DNA of 64,000 nt, taken from assembly GCF_023100805.1 (NCBI RefSeq), contig NZ_CP095855.1, positions 2,955,001-3,019,000 of the forward strand. The letters are read 5' to 3'. Origin of the DNA: Chitinophaga filiformis. Its GTDB lineage: Bacteria > Bacteroidota > Bacteroidia > Chitinophagales > Chitinophagaceae. The position numbers and the translations under genes are program-made. Every line of letters starts with the position of its first letter. The stretch's first letter is position 1. The notes beneath the pieces are model-generated. The model worked only from the letters and a program-made list of their open reading frames with translations, ran no database searches and was not told where the DNA came from. Of the stretch, positions 1 to 9,839 are shown in pieces.

Positions 1-1278
1 GATCACGCTATCACCTTCCACCTGCCACAATATATCGCCCACCTGAACTGCCCGGTGGTGATACCCGCCATTGCAGCAGAGGTGCTGATCTCTGCCATTA
101 ACTCCTCACTTGACACCTGGGATCAGAGTGCAGGTGGCACGCTGATAGAACAACGCCTCATAGAATGGACATGCAGTGAGATTGGTTTTGACAGCCACAG
201 TGACGGTGTATTTACCAGTGGTGGTACACAGAGCAACCTGATGGGATTATTGCTTGCCAGGGATCATTATGCAAAGGAACGCCTGCGCTATAATATCAAA
301 CAGAAAGGACTACCGGCAGAATCTTCCCGCTTCAGGATATTTGTAGCAGCCACCGGGCATTTCAGTATCCAGAAGAATGCCGCTTTACTGGGACTGGGTG
401 AACAATCGGTAGTCAGTATACCGGTGGAAGGTTATCGCATGAACGTGGCTCTACTGGAAGAAGCCATTCAGCAGGAGCTGGAGGAAGGTAATATTCCCAT
501 CGCTGTGGTAGGTACTGCAGGTACAACAGATTTTGGCAATGTGGATCCGCTTGAAGAAATAGGGCAACTGGCTGCCCGGTACAAATTATGGTTCCATGTA
601 GATGCCGCTTATGGCTGCGGATTGCTGCTTACTTCCAAATACCGTCATCTGCTGAAGGGCATAGAACTGGCCAACTCTGTAACGGCGGATTATCATAAAT
701 CATTCTTCCAACCGGTCAGCAGCAGCGCCTTCCTGGTAAAGAACAAACGCTCACTGGACCTGCTGACCCATCATGCGGATTATCTCAATCCGAAGGAGCA
801 TGATGAAGACGGATTACCCAACCAGGTCAACAAATCTATCCAGACCACCCGGCGCTTTGATGCATTGAAGCTCTGGTTTACACTTCGCCTGATGGGCAAA
901 CAGAAACTGGGTAGTTACATGGAAACGATCATAGACACTACGGCTAAAGTAGCGGATATGATCAGCCAGGACGATGAACTGGAGCTGGTAAGTTACTCCG
1001 ATATCAGTGCGCTGGTGTTCCGTTATTTCCCTGCAGGTCTTGATGAAGCAGATGTCACCGAAGTGAACCTGTATATCAAAAAAGAAATGCTGAAAGATGG
1101 TGCAGCATTGCTGGCAGGTACCCGTATCAATGGTGCTTTTTATCTCAAGTTCACTTTATTGAACCCGCTTACTACTACTGATGATGTGAATAAGCTGTTA
1201 TCCATCATCAAACAGCATGGCGCCACTTACATGAGACAACACAGGAAAACCCTTTATGACAGAAGAGAAATTGCATAA
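1..1278 (+). CDS. PLP-dependent group II amino-acid decarboxylase, 5' truncated (siderophore type)
   Basis: The frame is open from base 1, so the true start lies upstream of the window. The product belongs to the aromatic-L-amino-acid/diaminobutyrate/lysine decarboxylase family of PLP enzymes. Visible family marks are the substrate-loop region 'AHLNCPVV' at the very start, 'FTSGGTQSNL', 'VVGTAGTTDFGNVDP', the 'HVDAAYG' cofactor aspartate and the Schiff-base lysine in 'ADYHKSFFQP'. The next gene, an amine N-hydroxylase, starts one base after the stop. That pairing is the DesA/DesB-type arrangement in which lysine or ornithine is decarboxylated and the diamine hydroxylated for a hydroxamate siderophore. 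The exact substrate cannot be read from sequence. It ends at the TAA at 1276-1278. Confidence 0.85.
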   Translation, partial: DHAITFHLPQYIAHLNCPVVIPAIAAEVLISAINSSLDTWDQSAGGTLIEQRLIEWTCSEIGFDSHSDGVFTSGGTQSNLMGLLLARDHYAKERLRYNIKQKGLPAESSRFRIFVAATGHFSIQKNAALLGLGEQSVVSIPVEGYRMNVALLEEAIQQELEEGNIPIAVVGTAGTTDFGNVDPLEEIGQLAARYKLWFHVDAAYGCGLLLTSKYRHLLKGIELANSVTADYHKSFFQPVSSSAFLVKNKRSLDLLTHHADYLNPKEHDEDGLPNQVNKSIQTTRRFDALKLWFTLRLMGKQKLGSYMETIIDTTAKVADMISQDDELELVSYSDISALVFRYFPAGLDEADVTEVNLYIKKEMLKDGAALLAGTRINGAFYLKFTLLNPLTTTDDVNKLLSIIKQHGATYMRQHRKTLYDRREIA

Positions 1279-1279
1279 T

Positions 1280-2599
1280 ATGAACACTCCGCATACATAT
1301 GATATTATCGGCATCGGCATAGGCCCTTTCAATCTTGGTCTGGCAGCCCTGTTGCAGCCTGTTGGCAGGATCAGTGCCGTATTTTTTGATCAGGCGCCGG
1401 GCTTCGACTGGCATCCTGGACTGATGTTAAGTAATGCCACCCTGCAGGTGCCTTTCATGGCCGATCTTGTGACCATGGCAGATCCTACCAGTGAATACAG
1501 TTTCCTGAATTATCTGAAACAGTCAGGCCGTTTGTATAAATTCTATATCAGGGAAGACTTTTTTATCCTGAGAAAGGAATACAATGCCTACTGTAAATGG
1601 GTGGCGGAAAGGTTGCCGTCATGCCGTTTCTCGCATAAGGTCGTTGCGGTGCAATATGAAGCCGACAGGCAATTGTATGCAGTGAGCACAGAGCATACCC
1701 TTACAGGTAAAACAGCGCTGCACTATACCCGCAAACTGGTATTGGGCACAGGTACACAACCTTATATGCCCGCATTTGCAAAGAAGGGAATATTGCCCGA
1801 TGTGATCCATACCTCAGCGTATCTTAACTATAAAGATAAAATAGGAGGAAAGCGTTCCGTAACGGTAATTGGTTCAGGCCAGAGCGCTGCGGAAGTGTTT
1901 GCCGACCTGTTGCCACTGGCAGCAGAAGGTATGCAGCTTAATTGGTTCACACGCCCGGACAGGTTTTTCCCGATGGAGTATTCAAAGCTGACATTGGAGC
2001 TGACCTCGCCGGAGTATGTGGATTACTTCTACAGCATACCTGCGGCAGGCAGGCAGGAACTGCTATCCAGGCAGAATCCGCTCTTCAAGGGTATTAACTA
2101 TGATCTCATCAACCAGATCTTTGATACCCTCTATGAGATGAGTGTTGATAAAGATATCTCACATATAGAATTGCGCCCTAATGTACAGCTGAACGATATC
2201 AGGGCTAATGCCGGCAACAGTTACACACTCGATCTGACGCAGGTACAGCAGCAACGATCCTTTACCCGGGATACGGATTTCGTGATCCTGGCCACAGGTT
2301 ACAAGTACCGGGAACCAGCTTTCCTCGAGGGTATCAGCGATCGTATTGTCAGGAGAGAAGACCAGTTGTTCGATGTACAGCGTAACTACGCCATCGACCT
2401 TCATGGTGATGAGATCTTCGTACAGAACGCGGAGCTGCACACTCATGGTTTTGTAACGCCGGACCTGGGGATGGGCGCTTACCGCAATTCCTGCATCATC
2501 AATACAATAGCAGGAGAGGAGATATACCATACGGAGCTACGTATTGCCTTCCAGCAATTTGGTGTAGAAACATCCATACCGGCTATCCCCGCTTTATAA
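1280..2599 (+). CDS. Lysine/cadaverine-type N6-hydroxylase (siderophore FAD monooxygenase)
   Basis: This is a flavin N-monooxygenase of the IucD/PvdA/DesB family, which makes the N-hydroxy amine used in hydroxamate siderophores. The N-terminal FAD loop 'GIGIGPFNLGLAAL', the 'FDWHPGLML' stretch, the NADPH loop 'VIGSGQSAAEVF' and the C-terminal 'LATGY' motif appear in family order. I chose the ATG at 1280, one base after the previous stop, because it gives the usual short N-terminus. An in-frame ATG at 1256 would add eight residues and overlap the decarboxylase by 23 bp. Translational coupling with the decarboxylase is likely. The IucA/IucC-like synthetase expected in such a pathway is not in the window and may lie to the left. 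Confidence 0.87.
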   Translation: MNTPHTYDIIGIGIGPFNLGLAALLQPVGRISAVFFDQAPGFDWHPGLMLSNATLQVPFMADLVTMADPTSEYSFLNYLKQSGRLYKFYIREDFFILRKEYNAYCKWVAERLPSCRFSHKVVAVQYEADRQLYAVSTEHTLTGKTALHYTRKLVLGTGTQPYMPAFAKKGILPDVIHTSAYLNYKDKIGGKRSVTVIGSGQSAAEVFADLLPLAAEGMQLNWFTRPDRFFPMEYSKLTLELTSPEYVDYFYSIPAAGRQELLSRQNPLFKGINYDLINQIFDTLYEMSVDKDISHIELRPNVQLNDIRANAGNSYTLDLTQVQQQRSFTRDTDFVILATGYKYREPAFLEGISDRIVRREDQLFDVQRNYAIDLHGDEIFVQNAELHTHGFVTPDLGMGAYRNSCIINTIAGEEIYHTELRIAFQQFGVETSIPAIPAL

Positions 2600-2710
2600 A
2601 TAACCAATGAGACACATTGTTCGGTGAAATGCAGGAGGCAGGGCGTCTGTTGGCGCTGTGTCTCCTGTTCACTTCAACAGGCTTTTCACACAAACGCTAC
2701 AGCATCTGGT

Positions 2711-3943
2711 ATGCAAAAAATAATCTCAGCGGCGCAATCCCGTTCCGCGCTCATTTTCATTTTTATTACACTGCTCATTGACGTAACGGGGCTGGGGATC
2801 ATTATTCCTGTATTACCAAAACTGGTAGCGCAACTGATCCGTGGCAATATGGGAGAAGCAGCTGCTATTGGCGGCTGGCTGACGTTTGCCTATGCCCTGG
2901 TGCAGTTCATCTGTGCACCGGTACTGGGTAACCTGAGCGATCGTTATGGCAGGCGTCCTGTATTGTTGTTGTCGCTGCTGGGCTTTGGATTGGATTATTT
3001 CTTCATGGCATTTGCCCCTACCATCATATGGCTGTTTGCCGGCCGTATCATATCCGGTGTGATGGGGGCGAGTTTTACAACAGCAGCTGCTTATATTGCA
3101 GACGTCAGCACGCCAGAGAAGCGTACCCAGAACTTCGGTATTATCGGCGCGGCTTTTGGGCTGGGCTTTATACTGGGCCCGCTGATGGGAGGCCTTTTGG
3201 GACAATTTGGCGCCAGGGCGCCTTTTATAGCAGCAGGTATATTGAGCCTCCTGAATGTATTGTACGGCTACCTCGTACTGCCCGAGTCCCTGCCGGCAGC
3301 AAACAGACGGGCTTTTGAATGGAAACATGCCAATCCGGTAGGCTCGCTGGTGCAGATGAAGCAATATCCGGCTGTATACGGACTGATTGCTACCCTGGTG
3401 CTGATCTATATCGCCAACAACGGCGTTCAGACCACCTGGGCATTCTATGGTATGCAGAAGTTTAGCTGGGACGAGGCCTGGGTAGGTTATTCCCTCGGCT
3501 TTAGCGGCCTGTTGGTAGCTGTTGTACAACTGGGGCTGATCAGGCTGATCATCCCACGTATCGGTACAAGAAAAAGCCTGTATATCGGGCTGGCATTTTA
3601 CAGCCTGGGTTTGTTGCTGTTTGCTTTTGCCAGCAGCGGATGGATGATGTTCGTGATACTGGTGCCTTATTCGTTGGGAAATATTGCCAGTCCTGCCCTG
3701 CAAAGCATTATTACCGGTCAGATATCCGCTTCGGAACAGGGCGCATTACAAGGGGGACTGACCAGTCTTATGAGTGTTACTACGATCATAGCGCCGCCCC
3801 TGATGGGGAGCCTTTTCGCCTGGTTTACGGGGAATAATGCGCCTTTCCTTTTTCCGGGGGCGCCCTTTTTTGTCAGTGGGCTGTTGGTGCTGATAAGTAT
3901 TTTCCTGGCTGGCAGGGGGATGCAGAAACCCAAAGGTGGCTAA
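2711..3943 (+). CDS. MFS transporter, TetA/DHA1-like, probable siderophore exporter
   Basis: This is a twelve-helix major facilitator protein of the tetracycline-efflux-like group. It shows 'LLIDVTGLGIIIPVLPKL' in helix 1, the loop 2-3 signature 'GNLSDRYGRRPVLL', and the antiporter-like helix 5 stretch 'GFILGPLMGGLLG'. The frame opens at a GTG at 2624, but the extra N-terminus is Cys/Arg-rich and unlike the family, so the ATG at 2711 is preferred. It follows the two siderophore biosynthesis genes on the same strand with a gap of about 110 bp. Export of the finished siderophore is therefore the most economical role. General drug efflux cannot be excluded from sequence. Confidence 0.8.
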   Translation: MQKIISAAQSRSALIFIFITLLIDVTGLGIIIPVLPKLVAQLIRGNMGEAAAIGGWLTFAYALVQFICAPVLGNLSDRYGRRPVLLLSLLGFGLDYFFMAFAPTIIWLFAGRIISGVMGASFTTAAAYIADVSTPEKRTQNFGIIGAAFGLGFILGPLMGGLLGQFGARAPFIAAGILSLLNVLYGYLVLPESLPAANRRAFEWKHANPVGSLVQMKQYPAVYGLIATLVLIYIANNGVQTTWAFYGMQKFSWDEAWVGYSLGFSGLLVAVVQLGLIRLIIPRIGTRKSLYIGLAFYSLGLLLFAFASSGWMMFVILVPYSLGNIASPALQSIITGQISASEQGALQGGLTSLMSVTTIIAPPLMGSLFAWFTGNNAPFLFPGAPFFVSGLLVLISIFLAGRGMQKPKGG

Positions 3944-3967
3944 TAGTTGGATCAGATTTCCATATCT

Positions 3968-4054
3968 CCATATTGCTTCGCTGTCATATGCTATATGAAA
4001 TTCGACAGAGAAATGCCTGTAAAACGATATGGCAATGACGGCGAAGCAATATGG
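3968..4054. repeat. Long inverted repeat between convergent genes
   Basis: Arms of 20 bp at 3968-3987 and 4035-4054 are complementary throughout, with one G-U pair. Inside them a further 8 bp pair after a single bulged A. The hairpin sits between the MFS stop (3943) and the stop of the convergent Trp-rich gene (4108). It could act as a bidirectional transcript end, or be a small REP/MITE-like element. No U-run flanks it. Confidence 0.6.
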
Positions 4055-4065
4055 AAAGAATGGGA

Positions 4066-4090
4066 GAACATGCCATTGGTAAGCATGTTC
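4066..4090 (-). terminator. Hairpin downstream of the Trp-rich protein gene
   Basis: GAACATGC at 4066-4073 pairs perfectly with GCATGTTC at 4083-4090 across a 9-nt loop. On the minus strand it lies about 18 nt past the stop codon at 4108 and is followed by a pyrimidine-rich but not pure T stretch. It is a probable terminator or 3' stabiliser. Confidence 0.45.
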
Positions 4091-4107
4091 TATCGAACTA
4101 CTGCTTA

Positions 4108-5562
4108 TTACATGCTTCTTGTGCGGCTGGCTCTTCCGGAATTTCCATTGGTCCTGCCACCTGATGAGTTATTGTTCCCGGAGTTGCCACGTGGACTTCC
4201 CTCGTTTCTGCCACCATTCTGTGAGTTGCCGCCCCAGGTACTGCCACGGGAGCCACCTTCATTTCTACCACCATTCTGTGAGTTACCGCCCCAGGTATTG
4301 CCACGTGAGCCACCTTCGTTTCTGCCACCATTCTGTGAGTTACCGCCCCAGGTATTGCCACGGGAGCTACCTTCGTTTCTGCCACCGTTCTGTGAGTTAC
4401 CGCCCCAGGTATTGCCCTGATAATTTCCTGGCCTGCCGCCACCCTGGGGACGTCCATCCCTGCGATTGTCATCTGTCCGGCCGGGATATCGGTTGTCGTT
4501 GTAATATCCCTGACGTCCACCTGGTCTGTTGTTCCAGCCATAGTTATCCCTGCCGGGGCGATTGTCGCGGTAGCCGTTGTAGTAATTCCGGCCGCCGTTG
4601 TAATTGTAACCGTTCCCGTAATATCCATTGTATCTGCCACCATCATACCTGCCGGGAAAGTGGCCGCGGTCTGCTCTTGCGGAGCGGTAATTGGTCACTA
4701 TTACACGGTTACGGTTGTAAACCATGCCTGAATAGGTCCGGATTGGATAATACATGCCACGGGCGGGCGCGATCCTTCTTACCGGAGCATATGTGTAACC
4801 ATACCTGTAGTGGTGGCACACGGGGCGATAGGCATATACCGGCATCGGGCGCCATGGTCTCCACCATACCGGAGGGTTGATCCATGACCAGGGAGAGGTC
4901 CAAACCACATAAGCGGGGGCATATACCCGGCGTACGCAGGGCCAGAACCACACGTTCACAATCACACCTGCAGGAGCCATCCCGGGGATGCCGGCATCCG
5001 TCGCTGGGCCATGTGTACGGGGAGAGGTGTTATAGTCAAAGGAATTGTCTTCAGCAGAGTACAGGCTGTCGGACGTTTCCAGGGGTTCAGCCAGGGTTGT
5101 TTCGCCATAGAGGTCTTCGTCGCCGGCTATCTGGATAACGGCGGTATTCTCGCCGGTCTTTTCCAGTTCGATAACGGCCACATCCTGGCTTTCCTGGTTG
5201 GATACGAGCGCCTGTATGATAAAGAGCTGTACCTGGTTCTGCTTTTTATTGATCACCCGCAGATAATCGATATTGCCATCCCCGTTCAGGTCAAGGTTGT
5301 TGACCCTGTTATTTTCTGTATTCAGCAGCTTTTCGAATTCTTCCGGGCTGTTAGCCTGTTTAAAAAGAGTGAGTGCTCCCTGCAGGCTGAAATTATCGCC
5401 GGGTAACCCGGTTGAGTCCTGATCGGGAGGAGACCAGCTGGCATTATCCCATTCGTCGGGTTGCTCCTGTAATTGCTGCCGCGGATAGTAATCCTGAGCT
5501 TTGGCATGTAACACCGGTAACAGGGATATGAACAGTACAGGTAGGGATTGGCTGATCTTCAT
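4108..5562 (-). CDS. Secreted Trp-rich, Gly/Asn-repeat protein (paralogue of 5759-6760)
   Basis: The 484-residue product has a signal peptide (residues 1-22, cleavage after 'HAKA'). Residues 40-160 form a conserved domain holding an EF-hand-like 'DLNGDGNID' loop (91-99). Residues 200-270 form a Trp/Tyr/Pro/Arg-rich block ('VNVWFWPCVRRVYAPAY'). A Tyr/Asn/Gly/Arg-rich tail contains four 19-residue repeats (383-458, core 'NTWGGNSQNGGRNEG'). I do not recognise a named family. The organisation suggests an exported cell-surface or matrix protein. The neighbouring paralogue shares the signal, loop and Trp block but lacks the repeats. A long plus-strand frame opposite the repeats is a by-product of the repeat composition. 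Confidence 0.8.
   Translation of the reverse strand: MKISQSLPVLFISLLPVLHAKAQDYYPRQQLQEQPDEWDNASWSPPDQDSTGLPGDNFSLQGALTLFKQANSPEEFEKLLNTENNRVNNLDLNGDGNIDYLRVINKKQNQVQLFIIQALVSNQESQDVAVIELEKTGENTAVIQIAGDEDLYGETTLAEPLETSDSLYSAEDNSFDYNTSPRTHGPATDAGIPGMAPAGVIVNVWFWPCVRRVYAPAYVVWTSPWSWINPPVWWRPWRPMPVYAYRPVCHHYRYGYTYAPVRRIAPARGMYYPIRTYSGMVYNRNRVIVTNYRSARADRGHFPGRYDGGRYNGYYGNGYNYNGGRNYYNGYRDNRPGRDNYGWNNRPGGRQGYYNDNRYPGRTDDNRRDGRPQGGGRPGNYQGNTWGGNSQNGGRNEGSSRGNTWGGNSQNGGRNEGGSRGNTWGGNSQNGGRNEGGSRGSTWGGNSQNGGRNEGSPRGNSGNNNSSGGRTNGNSGRASRTRSM
4189..4416 (-). repeat. Four tandem 57-bp coding repeats
   Basis: Four head-to-tail 57-bp units encode four 19-residue copies (residues 383-458) of the Gly/Asn/Arg-rich repeat. 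Units differ at only a few positions (for example GSS, GGS, GGS, GSP before the arginine). This indicates recent expansion, and copy number is likely to vary between strains. Confidence 0.9.
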
Positions 5563-5671
5563 GACAAAAAAGTTTAGTATATAACTAATAAATGAAGTTG
5601 AATGTACGAATAGTTTAATAATGCAATATGTGTGCCGTAATTTAAGAGGGGGCGGGCATTGGCAAATGAAT

Positions 5672-5720
5672 AAGGGCCTCCTGATATATTGTTGTGAAAC
5701 AACATATTAGAAGGCCCCTT
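5672..5720 (-). terminator. Long imperfect hairpin downstream of the second Trp-rich gene
   Basis: An outer stem (AAGGGCCT with AGGCCCCTT, one bulge) and an inner stem (ATATTGTTGT with ACAACATAT, one bulge) enclose a GAA loop. The hairpin lies 38 bp past the stop at 5759 on the minus strand, between the two paralogues. There is no long T-run, so this is a probable rather than certain terminator. Confidence 0.5.
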
Positions 5721-5758
5721 ACTATGATGAGCAGTATCTTTACTGTTGGCACGGAAAG

Positions 5759-6760
5759 TTAATTTCCGCGGTCAGCCCGTTTGCGTTTACCGGCTGCCCT
5801 GCGTCCGGCCCTTTCTCCGGAGCGGTCGTTATTCCTTGTAGTTCTGTCCACTCTTGTACTTCTGTCCATTCTGGCGCCCCGGTCTGTTGCGTTGCCCCTG
5901 TCGGCTCTGGCGGGAGCGTATGACTGGTATTGTCTGCCGCCGCTGTAAGTCCTGTTGGGCGTATACCGGTCTGTTCTCCGGGTAGTACGATAGTTGTTCA
6001 CTACCACCCGGTTACGGTTGATAACGGTCACGGAAGTGGTCCTTACAGGACGGTAGATAACCCGGGCAGGAGGGATCCTGTACACAGGCACGACAACATA
6101 CCTGCGTGCATAGGCATAGCGTACCGGCCGGTATACATGCCAGGGAAGAGGGCGCCACGGACGATACCATACCGGGTGGCTGACCCAGGTCCAGGGAGAG
6201 ACCCAGACAGTATATGCCGGGGCATATACAAAGCGTACACAGGGCCATAACCATACATTCACCACTATTCCTTCAGGCGAATATGCTGAAGGTCCGTGGG
6301 TGGCAGGTGTGTAATTAAATGCATTACCTTCTTCTGCTGCGGGTTCTGCAATAACGGACTCACCGTATATATCAGCATCACCAACGATCTGGATGATGGC
6401 GTTGTTATCGCCGTTCTTCTGTAATTCGATCACGGCTACATCCTGGCTTTCTGTTGAAGAAACCAGGGCCTGCAGGATGAACACCTGCACATCGTTGTCC
6501 TTTTTGTTGATGACGCGGATATAATCGGTGTTGCCATCTTCGTTGAGATCCAGGTTGTTGACCTTGCTGTCGGGAGAATTCAACAGCTTTTCAAATGCTT
6601 CGGGGGATGCAGATTGTTTAAACAGGTCGAGTGCGCCCTGCAGGCTGAAATTGTCGCCCGGCAGACCGGTTGAATCCTGTTCTGGCGTTTCCTGGGCGGA
6701 TGCCGTCAGGGTCATGCCCAGGCACAGTAAAAATGCGGTAAAGTAGTGTCGCATATTCAT
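5759..6760 (-). CDS. Secreted Trp-rich protein with EF-hand-like loop
   Basis: The 333-residue exported protein has a signal peptide at residues 1-22 ('LLCLGMTLTASA'). Residues 28-140 match the upstream-neighbour paralogue almost position for position ('DSTGLPGDNFSLQGAL') and include the calcium-loop-like 'DLNEDGNTD' (71-79). Residues 165-240 are the Trp/Arg/Tyr/Pro block. The C-terminus is Arg-rich and basic, whereas the paralogue ends in Gly/Asn repeats. The two genes are tandem on the minus strand with a hairpin between them, so they are a local duplication that diverged in the tail. Function is unknown; an envelope or extracellular-matrix role is a guess. Confidence 0.8.
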   Translation of the reverse strand: MNMRHYFTAFLLCLGMTLTASAQETPEQDSTGLPGDNFSLQGALDLFKQSASPEAFEKLLNSPDSKVNNLDLNEDGNTDYIRVINKKDNDVQVFILQALVSSTESQDVAVIELQKNGDNNAIIQIVGDADIYGESVIAEPAAEEGNAFNYTPATHGPSAYSPEGIVVNVWLWPCVRFVYAPAYTVWVSPWTWVSHPVWYRPWRPLPWHVYRPVRYAYARRYVVVPVYRIPPARVIYRPVRTTSVTVINRNRVVVNNYRTTRRTDRYTPNRTYSGGRQYQSYAPARADRGNATDRGARMDRSTRVDRTTRNNDRSGERAGRRAAGKRKRADRGN

Positions 6761-8654
<1,894 letters not shown>

Positions 8655-9839
8655 ATGGAAACATTGCAAACATCTCAGCAAACGGTACATGCTCCGCAAC
8701 AAACCAACGGTTTGCCAAAGGTGACCATTCAGGCGGTTACCAGCAAGAAACAGTTGGCGCAGTTCATCGATTTCCCGCATGATCTGTACAAGGACGATGA
8801 AAACTATGTACCTGAGTTGTTTATTGCTCAACGTGACCTTCTGACTCCGGGAAAACATCCCTTCCATGAACATTCACAGCTGCAGGCATTCCTCGCATTC
8901 CGTGGATCCAAACTAGTGGGAAGGATAGCCGCTATCGATAATAAGAACCACAATATTTTCAATAAAACGAACGATGGCTTCTTTGGTTTCTTCGATTGTA
9001 TCAATGACAGCGAAGTGAGCCAGGCCCTGTTCAGCGCAGCCACTAAATGGCTGAAAGACCGTAAGCTAAGCACCCTGATCGGTCCCGTTAACTTCTCTAC
9101 CAACGAAACCTGCGGGTTGCTGATAGATGGGTTTGATGGTCCGCCGGTAGTGATGATGACTTACAATTATCCCTACTATATCAAGTTAATTGAGGAAGCA
9201 GGGCTGGGAACGAAGATCACCATGTTTGCCTGGAAGATCATTCCTGAGTACATGGAAGACCGGCCTTACCGTGTGATGGAAGTATTGAAAGAGCGACTCA
9301 CCAGGCGTAATATCACCTTCCGCAAGGTGAACCTTAAAAAGTTTGATGAGGAAGTAAAAAACATCCATGCGATCTATAACAGTGCCTGGGACAAGAACCT
9401 TGGCTTTGTGCCGATGACTGAAAAGGAGTTCGAGTACCTGGCGAAAGACCTGAAAATGATCCTGGATCCTGATTTTGGTATTGTAGCAGAAGAGGATGGG
9501 AAAATGATCGGGTTTGCCCTGGCCATTCCGGATCTTAACCAGATCCTCAGAAAGATAAAAAGAGGTCGCTTGTTTCCGACTGGAATACTGAAACTGTTAT
9601 TGGGTAAAAAGAAGATAAATGGTGTGAGAGTATTGGCATTGGGCGTATTGGAATCTCACCGTAAACTGGGAATTGATGCCTGTTTTTACGGTGAGTTAAT
9701 GAAAGTGGGCAGGGCAAAAGGCGTTGCTTATGGTGAAGGGTCCTGGATCCTGGAAACAAATGAAATGATGAACGCCGCTATGCGGGGTATAAACGCAGAT
9801 CCGTACAGGACCTACAGGATATACGAAAAAGAGATATGA
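8655..9839 (+). CDS. Tandem-GNAT acyltransferase, candidate ceramide synthase
   Basis: The 394-residue protein has two GNAT-like lobes: residues 50-170 ('SKLVGRIAAIDNKNHN', then 'GFFGFFD') and 225-390 ('GIVAEEDGKMIGFALAIPD', then 'LGVLESHRKLGIDA'). In Caulobacter the ceramide synthase bCerS is a GNAT-type acyltransferase encoded near spt and an epimerase-like reductase, a published finding. Here the gene is wedged directly between spt (zero gap) and such a reductase (ATGA overlap), which supports N-acylation of sphinganine. The role is inferred from context and fold, not from a diagnostic motif. Other acyl acceptors remain possible. Confidence 0.65.
   Translation: METLQTSQQTVHAPQQTNGLPKVTIQAVTSKKQLAQFIDFPHDLYKDDENYVPELFIAQRDLLTPGKHPFHEHSQLQAFLAFRGSKLVGRIAAIDNKNHNIFNKTNDGFFGFFDCINDSEVSQALFSAATKWLKDRKLSTLIGPVNFSTNETCGLLIDGFDGPPVVMMTYNYPYYIKLIEEAGLGTKITMFAWKIIPEYMEDRPYRVMEVLKERLTRRNITFRKVNLKKFDEEVKNIHAIYNSAWDKNLGFVPMTEKEFEYLAKDLKMILDPDFGIVAEEDGKMIGFALAIPDLNQILRKIKRGRLFPTGILKLLLGKKKINGVRVLALGVLESHRKLGIDACFYGELMKVGRAKGVAYGEGSWILETNEMMNAAMRGINADPYRTYRIYEKEI

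Noticed and set aside
2813..3703. Minus-strand 296-codon frame opposite the MFS gene
   Set aside because: It is Gln/Cys/His-rich and featureless, while the plus frame shows a complete MFS fold.
4189..4416. Regular repeats considered as a CRISPR array
   Set aside because: Units are directly adjacent without spacers and keep the reading frame of a protein, so they are a coding tandem repeat.
4119..4880. Plus-strand 253-codon frame with His/Cys/Arg-rich repeats
   Set aside because: It lies opposite the repeat region of the minus-strand Trp-rich gene. Its composition follows from the repeats, and the minus frame has a signal peptide and a paralogue.
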